Source of the DNA: Bacillus sp. JCM 19034
GTDB taxonomy: Bacteria; Bacillota; Bacilli; Bacillales; Bacillaceae_D
Length of the DNA stretch: 64,000 bases
NCBI RefSeq assembly: GCF_001310635.1
Contig: NZ_BAXR01000005.1
Span: 185,957-249,956, forward strand
Reading direction: 5' to 3'
Shown here: piece after piece, positions 62,102 through 64,000 of the stretch
How the letters are laid out: every line of letters starts with the position of its first letter
Numbering within the stretch: position 1 is the stretch's first letter
Notes under the pieces: model-generated
Database searches by the model: none
The model's input: the letters and a program-made list of their open reading frames with translations, nothing else
What the model was told of the DNA's origin: nothing
Made by a program: the position numbers and the translations under genes

Positions 62102-62446
62102 ATTTAACTACCTCCATTATAATTGCTTAAATTAACTTCATACCTTGCCATTCGTCTTTAAATGAACTCTGGGTTTGATCGTGACTTTATTATACAATTT
62201 AAAATCTTTTATATTTGCTAGTCAAATAACGAGTCACACCTAGTATTTTAAATTCTTTAACCATAGAAAAAACTGCACCTCATTGTTAGATAGTATCTAA
62301 CAATTGAGGTACAGTTTACTTTACTCTTCACTGTAAAATAACACATTAAATAGGTTATACGTTTTATTAGTGATGTACATACTAAAGAATTTGTTAATAC
62401 ATCATAGATGGTTTATATGTATTATCTCTTTCTTGTAGGTAAAAAG
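62102..62446. other. Spacer with a long palindrome
   Basis: Apart from the hairpin at 62271-62316, AT-rich sequence with no gene seen. Confidence 0.45.
62271..62316. terminator. Long hairpin with U tract on the minus strand
   Basis: Arms of about 22 bases (AACTGCACCTCATTGTTAGATA and its near-perfect complement). U6 follows on the minus strand. It could end transcription from genes to its right, or be the end of a small mobile element. Confidence 0.6.
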
Positions 62447-62515
62447 CGGTTTATTCGGCACTAGGTAGACCCTCAAAAAAGAAACCTTAAAGGTTGTCCC
62501 TCTAAGGTTCTTGAA
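62447..62515 (-). terminator. Terminator plus conserved repeat R2
   Basis: Same organisation as R1 at 60359: hairpin (GAACCTTA...TAAGGTTTC), U6, then GAGGGTCTACCTAGTGCCG. Confidence 0.7.
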
Positions 62516-62518
62516 TGA

Positions 62519-63087
62519 TTATAAGATTGTTTTTATTTCTAGAAAGGCACAACCACTAATATTATTTTCTTCCACTGATTGCTTTAAAGTTTCTGACGCA
62601 AATAATGGAATTTCATCTCCTTTTAATTTGAATATATTTTTATTATTTATTGTGCTATTTGATACTGCATATTTTCTAACGGTATATATTTTTTCACCGT
62701 CTAAATCAATAACACTGTACTCCGAGTTCTCAAGGTTTAATGCATCAACTACATCCAATACATTTGCAACAAAATAATCAGCCTTATCAATACTAGATTT
62801 ACTTTCAATATCTACAACATTAACAGGTAAATATTGTACATTTCCCCAAGTGTATTAATCAATTCTTTCAATCTTTCTGATACAATAAACCACCCTAAAT
62901 TATTTGCTAAATTATCAGTAAATCTATTTCCATCCATCGGATTAAAATAGAAAGTAATATCCTCGTTCCAATTGTCAATAAATTTACCTTCTTTTAAATG
63001 ATACTGTTCAAAACCATGTGTATTTTCACAATGAAAAACAACATCATTATCATTGCTATCATCTAGTATTAATTTATAATACTTCAT
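62519..63087 (-). CDS. Imm11-like (DUF1629-type) immunity protein, one frameshift
   Basis: About 189 residues after repair. MKYYKLILDD, ENTHGFEQYHLKEG, LGWFIVSERLKEL and a late GDEIPLFASETL are blocks of the Imm11/DUF1629 family. The frame is lost at 62844-62847, where one more G (minus strand) links NTLGGNVQYLPVNVV. Its ATG overlaps the toxin stop (TAATG) with GGAGG before it, so this is the immunity partner of the AHH toxin tail. Confidence 0.78.
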
Positions 63088-63392
63088 TATTTTGACCTCC
63101 AATAATCTTTATACAGCATTCCTGGATTATCCCTTACTTCCTTCTTTAAACCTTCAAACAGCTTCAGGAACTTTTCTTTATCTCCTTTGGCTATTTTATC
63201 ATAAGTACTAAGTTTATCTAGAACAAAATCATGATATGCATATGGGTGTCTCCCCTGATGTGGTAGTAATTCCTTATTCCATGCTCCATCTAAATCTAAC
63301 CTATACTTATTAGTTATATTTTCCATTTGAGGGGTATATTTCTTACTTTTATTTGTTGCGTAATGATGATTTTGTAAAGGTTTATCTATACC
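63087..63392 (-). pseudogene. C-terminal AHH-type nuclease domain of a polymorphic toxin, 5'-truncated
   Basis: The frame is open from 63392 with no start. NHHYATNK (the AHH-like catalytic His pair) is followed by LDLDGAWNKELLPHQGRHPY and YHDFVLDKL, the core of HNH/endonuclease-VII-type AHH toxin domains. The N-terminal LXG or similar delivery region is missing, and an IS110 element starts within about 50 bases. The immunity gene overlaps its stop. Left over after insertion or deletion. Confidence 0.78.
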
Positions 63393-63447
63393 CTATGTTG
63401 TAATCTTAAAAGCTAAAAATAAATAAGTCTGCCATTTTACCATTCTT

Positions 63448-64000
63448 TTAAACTACTTCTTTTTCTTGCACTATCGGCAAGTTATAGGCTGTTTTGTGCT
63501 TCATCATTCCATAAACAATGTTCACAAGCCTTCTCATTATGCACACCAATGCTTGCCCCTTTGTTTTTCCTTCTTTTAGTTTTCGTTGGTAGTAAGCATG
63601 GAACACTGGGTTTCTCGGCAGTTTACTTCCTTTAGCCACTTGTACTTGTTGCACTGCCAAGTTGTAAAATAAAGCATGTAACGCCCGATTTCCCTGTTTG
63701 CTTTTTTGTTCCTTGCCTTTCCCACCAGAGCCAAAGTAAACAGGCGCAATCCCCGCAAATCGTGCTAATTTGTTGGCATTAGGAAAACGTCTTACATCAC
63801 CTATCTCCGCAATTAAAGCAGAAGCTGTTACGAGGTCAATTCCTGGCATGGAGTTTAGTTGAAAGTCTAGTAAACTCATTAACTGTTTTAATTCGCCTTC
63901 CACATAGTTCATTTCCTTCTTTTTAAACGCAATGTCTCGAACGATGCTTCTTACTAGAAAGTCTCGTGTTTCTTGATGTTCTTTCGTTGTGTGTCCATCC
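63448..64000 (-). mobile_element. IS110-family transposase, C-terminal part, running off the right edge
   Basis: 184 residues in the window, open at the edge. The Transposase_20 domain (SMPGIDLVTASALIAEIGD, FAGIAPVYFGSGGKGKE) identifies an IS110-type serine/DEDD-like recombinase; the N-terminal RuvC-like half lies outside. Members of this family insert with a bridge RNA encoded in the element ends; none could be delimited here. It disrupts or borders the AHH toxin gene. Confidence 0.9.

Overview
The window is AT-rich chromosomal DNA of a Firmicute, almost certainly a member of the Bacillaceae. Supporting signs are strong GGAGG-type ribosome binding sites, frequent TTG and GTG starts, short Rho-independent terminators, and a recognisable Bacillus housekeeping block: gatC-gatA-gatB and dagK, with an rlmCD/yefA-type 23S rRNA methyltransferase further along on the same strand. 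The very acidic secreted lipoproteins would suit a salt- or alkali-tolerant relative, but that is inference.

Layout. 1-5.6 kb: divergent catalase genes, a large KatE-type catalase and KatG, with a PerR/Fur-like box between them. 5.8-30.8 kb: mostly single genes or pairs. These are a MetE-like methyltransferase with a LysR regulator, a GNAT/nucleotidyltransferase pair, membrane proteins and lipoproteins, SDR enzymes, a MerR-MFS efflux pair, HAD, DinB, aminotransferase and ATP-grasp genes, a c-di-GMP-I riboswitch without an obvious target gene, an AraC regulator, and HIT and Nudix proteins. 30.9-39.1 kb: a six-gene minus-strand operon (two lipoproteins, ABC ATPase, two ABC-2 permeases, a third lipoprotein), divergent from a BlaI/M56-peptidase signalling pair. 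39.1-45.4 kb: an IS150-type remnant, a ruined serine beta-lactamase-like gene, a response regulator-ABC transporter-histidine kinase cassette, a CarD-like protein and an IS110 remnant. 45.5-58.4 kb: cold-shock protein, the rRNA methyltransferase, a GyrI-like protein, two zinc-ribbon membrane proteins (one TcaA-like), a melA/LacI-regulator pair, dagK and gatCAB. 58.8-64 kb: a DUF1906 secreted protein with Asn-rich repeats, then a polymorphic-toxin immunity array (DUF4274, Imm22, an SMI1-like remnant, YezG, Imm11) ending in an AHH-nuclease toxin tail cut off by an IS110 element that runs past the window edge.

A dominant feature is broken reading frames. About seventeen otherwise well-conserved genes carry one or more frame breaks, most of which can be repaired by adding a single base, usually to a run of C/G. 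Because gatB (normally essential in bacilli) is among them, I read most of these as base-calling or assembly errors rather than biological decay. I therefore annotate those genes as single CDS features with the break noted, and keep 'pseudogene' for copies that are truncated or multiply damaged. No rRNA, tRNA or CRISPR array was seen.
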